A stretch of 64,000 nucleotides of DNA. Origin: Eledone cirrhosa. Lineage: Eukaryota; Mollusca; Cephalopoda; Octopoda; Eledonidae. The DNA lies in contig OZ024743.1 of the NCBI GenBank assembly GCA_964016885.1, forward strand, positions 192,192,155 to 192,256,154, written 5' to 3'. The notes below the pieces were generated by a model. The model was not told the origin of the DNA. It saw only the letters and a program-made list of their open reading frames with translations, and searched no databases. The first letter of the stretch is position 1; every line of letters begins with the position of its first letter. This document shows, in pieces, positions 63,882-64,000 of the stretch. A program made the position numbers and the translations under genes.

Positions 63882-64000
63882 TAATAATGAAATTATTGTG
63901 TACAGTGCTCAGGCGCACTACAACTCATCAAAGGTGCATGTATAGTACATAGAATAATATACAAATGTCAGGGAAGTGGATAGTGTATGAGTCATGATAT
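63882..64000 (-). mobile_element. CR1/L2-like LINE 3' UTR, cut by window end
   Basis: Starts with (AAT)n then 'agtgctcaggcgcactacaa', the reverse complement of 60378-60500. Confidence 0.75.

Overview
The window looks like a piece of a cephalopod genome, most likely octopus. The background is AT-rich and packed with interspersed repeats. Two repeat signatures recur on both strands. One is a LINE/SINE 3' tail that reads 'aacccatgctagcatgg...' and ends in (ATG)n. The other is a tRNA-derived SINE with an 'attggcagtatcggtagag' A-box region, a 'gagttcaaatcc' B box and a 'ggccttgtgcc...aattatta' tail. I recognise these from cephalopod DNA; no database search was made.

Only one host gene is visible. 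Two minus-strand exons, at 63724-63800 and 46303-46436, splice in phase into a WD40 segment of IFT122, an intraflagellar transport complex A subunit. They imply one intron of about 17.3 kb between them. The rest of the gene lies outside the window or was not found; everything below 46.3 kb would then be downstream intron or other non-coding sequence.

Layout. 1-2.2 kb: decayed LINE (plus). 2.7-3.3 kb: LINE end inside a 37-bp perfect inverted repeat. 4.2-8.3 kb: AT-rich DNA with small repeats. 8.35-12.73 kb: near full-length LINE (minus) that splits a TTAA-type MITE. 14.1-14.6 kb: LINE fragment. 15.5-16.3 kb: C2H2-ending fragment and a perfect 72-bp-arm palindrome. 16.3-18.5 kb: decayed Penelope-like element (RT plus GIY-YIG, minus) containing a hammerhead-like core. 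19.2-19.96 kb: 40-bp minisatellite. 23.5-25.4 kb: LINE tail with internal tandem repeats, then a LINE fragment. 26.5-27.4 kb: head-to-tail SINE cluster. 28.33-28.50 kb: hAT-like MITE with a matching empty site at 7.43 kb. 30.5-32.5 kb: GC-rich Tx1/L1-like LINE in a TATC microsatellite. 35.2-36.85 kb: another decayed LINE. 39.9-40.6 kb: pseudogene of a widespread repetitive protein. 43.5-45.68 kb: young 5'-truncated LINE copy. 46.4-63.7 kb: IFT122 intron full of SINEs, MITEs, a Helitron remnant, palindromes and a complete-looking hammerhead ribozyme at 49258-49317.

The main biological theme is retroelements and their self-cleaving RNAs, not a gene pathway. Three hammerhead-like cores occur at 17.7, 30.05 and 49.3 kb; the 49.3 kb locus also has a decayed mirror copy. 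The one at 49.3 kb satisfies nearly all hammerhead constraints, including a short helix III and a GUA cleavage triplet. Nested and serial insertions at 8.3/12.7, 28.3, 52.8, 60.9 and 61.2-61.7 kb give a relative time order for several repeat families.
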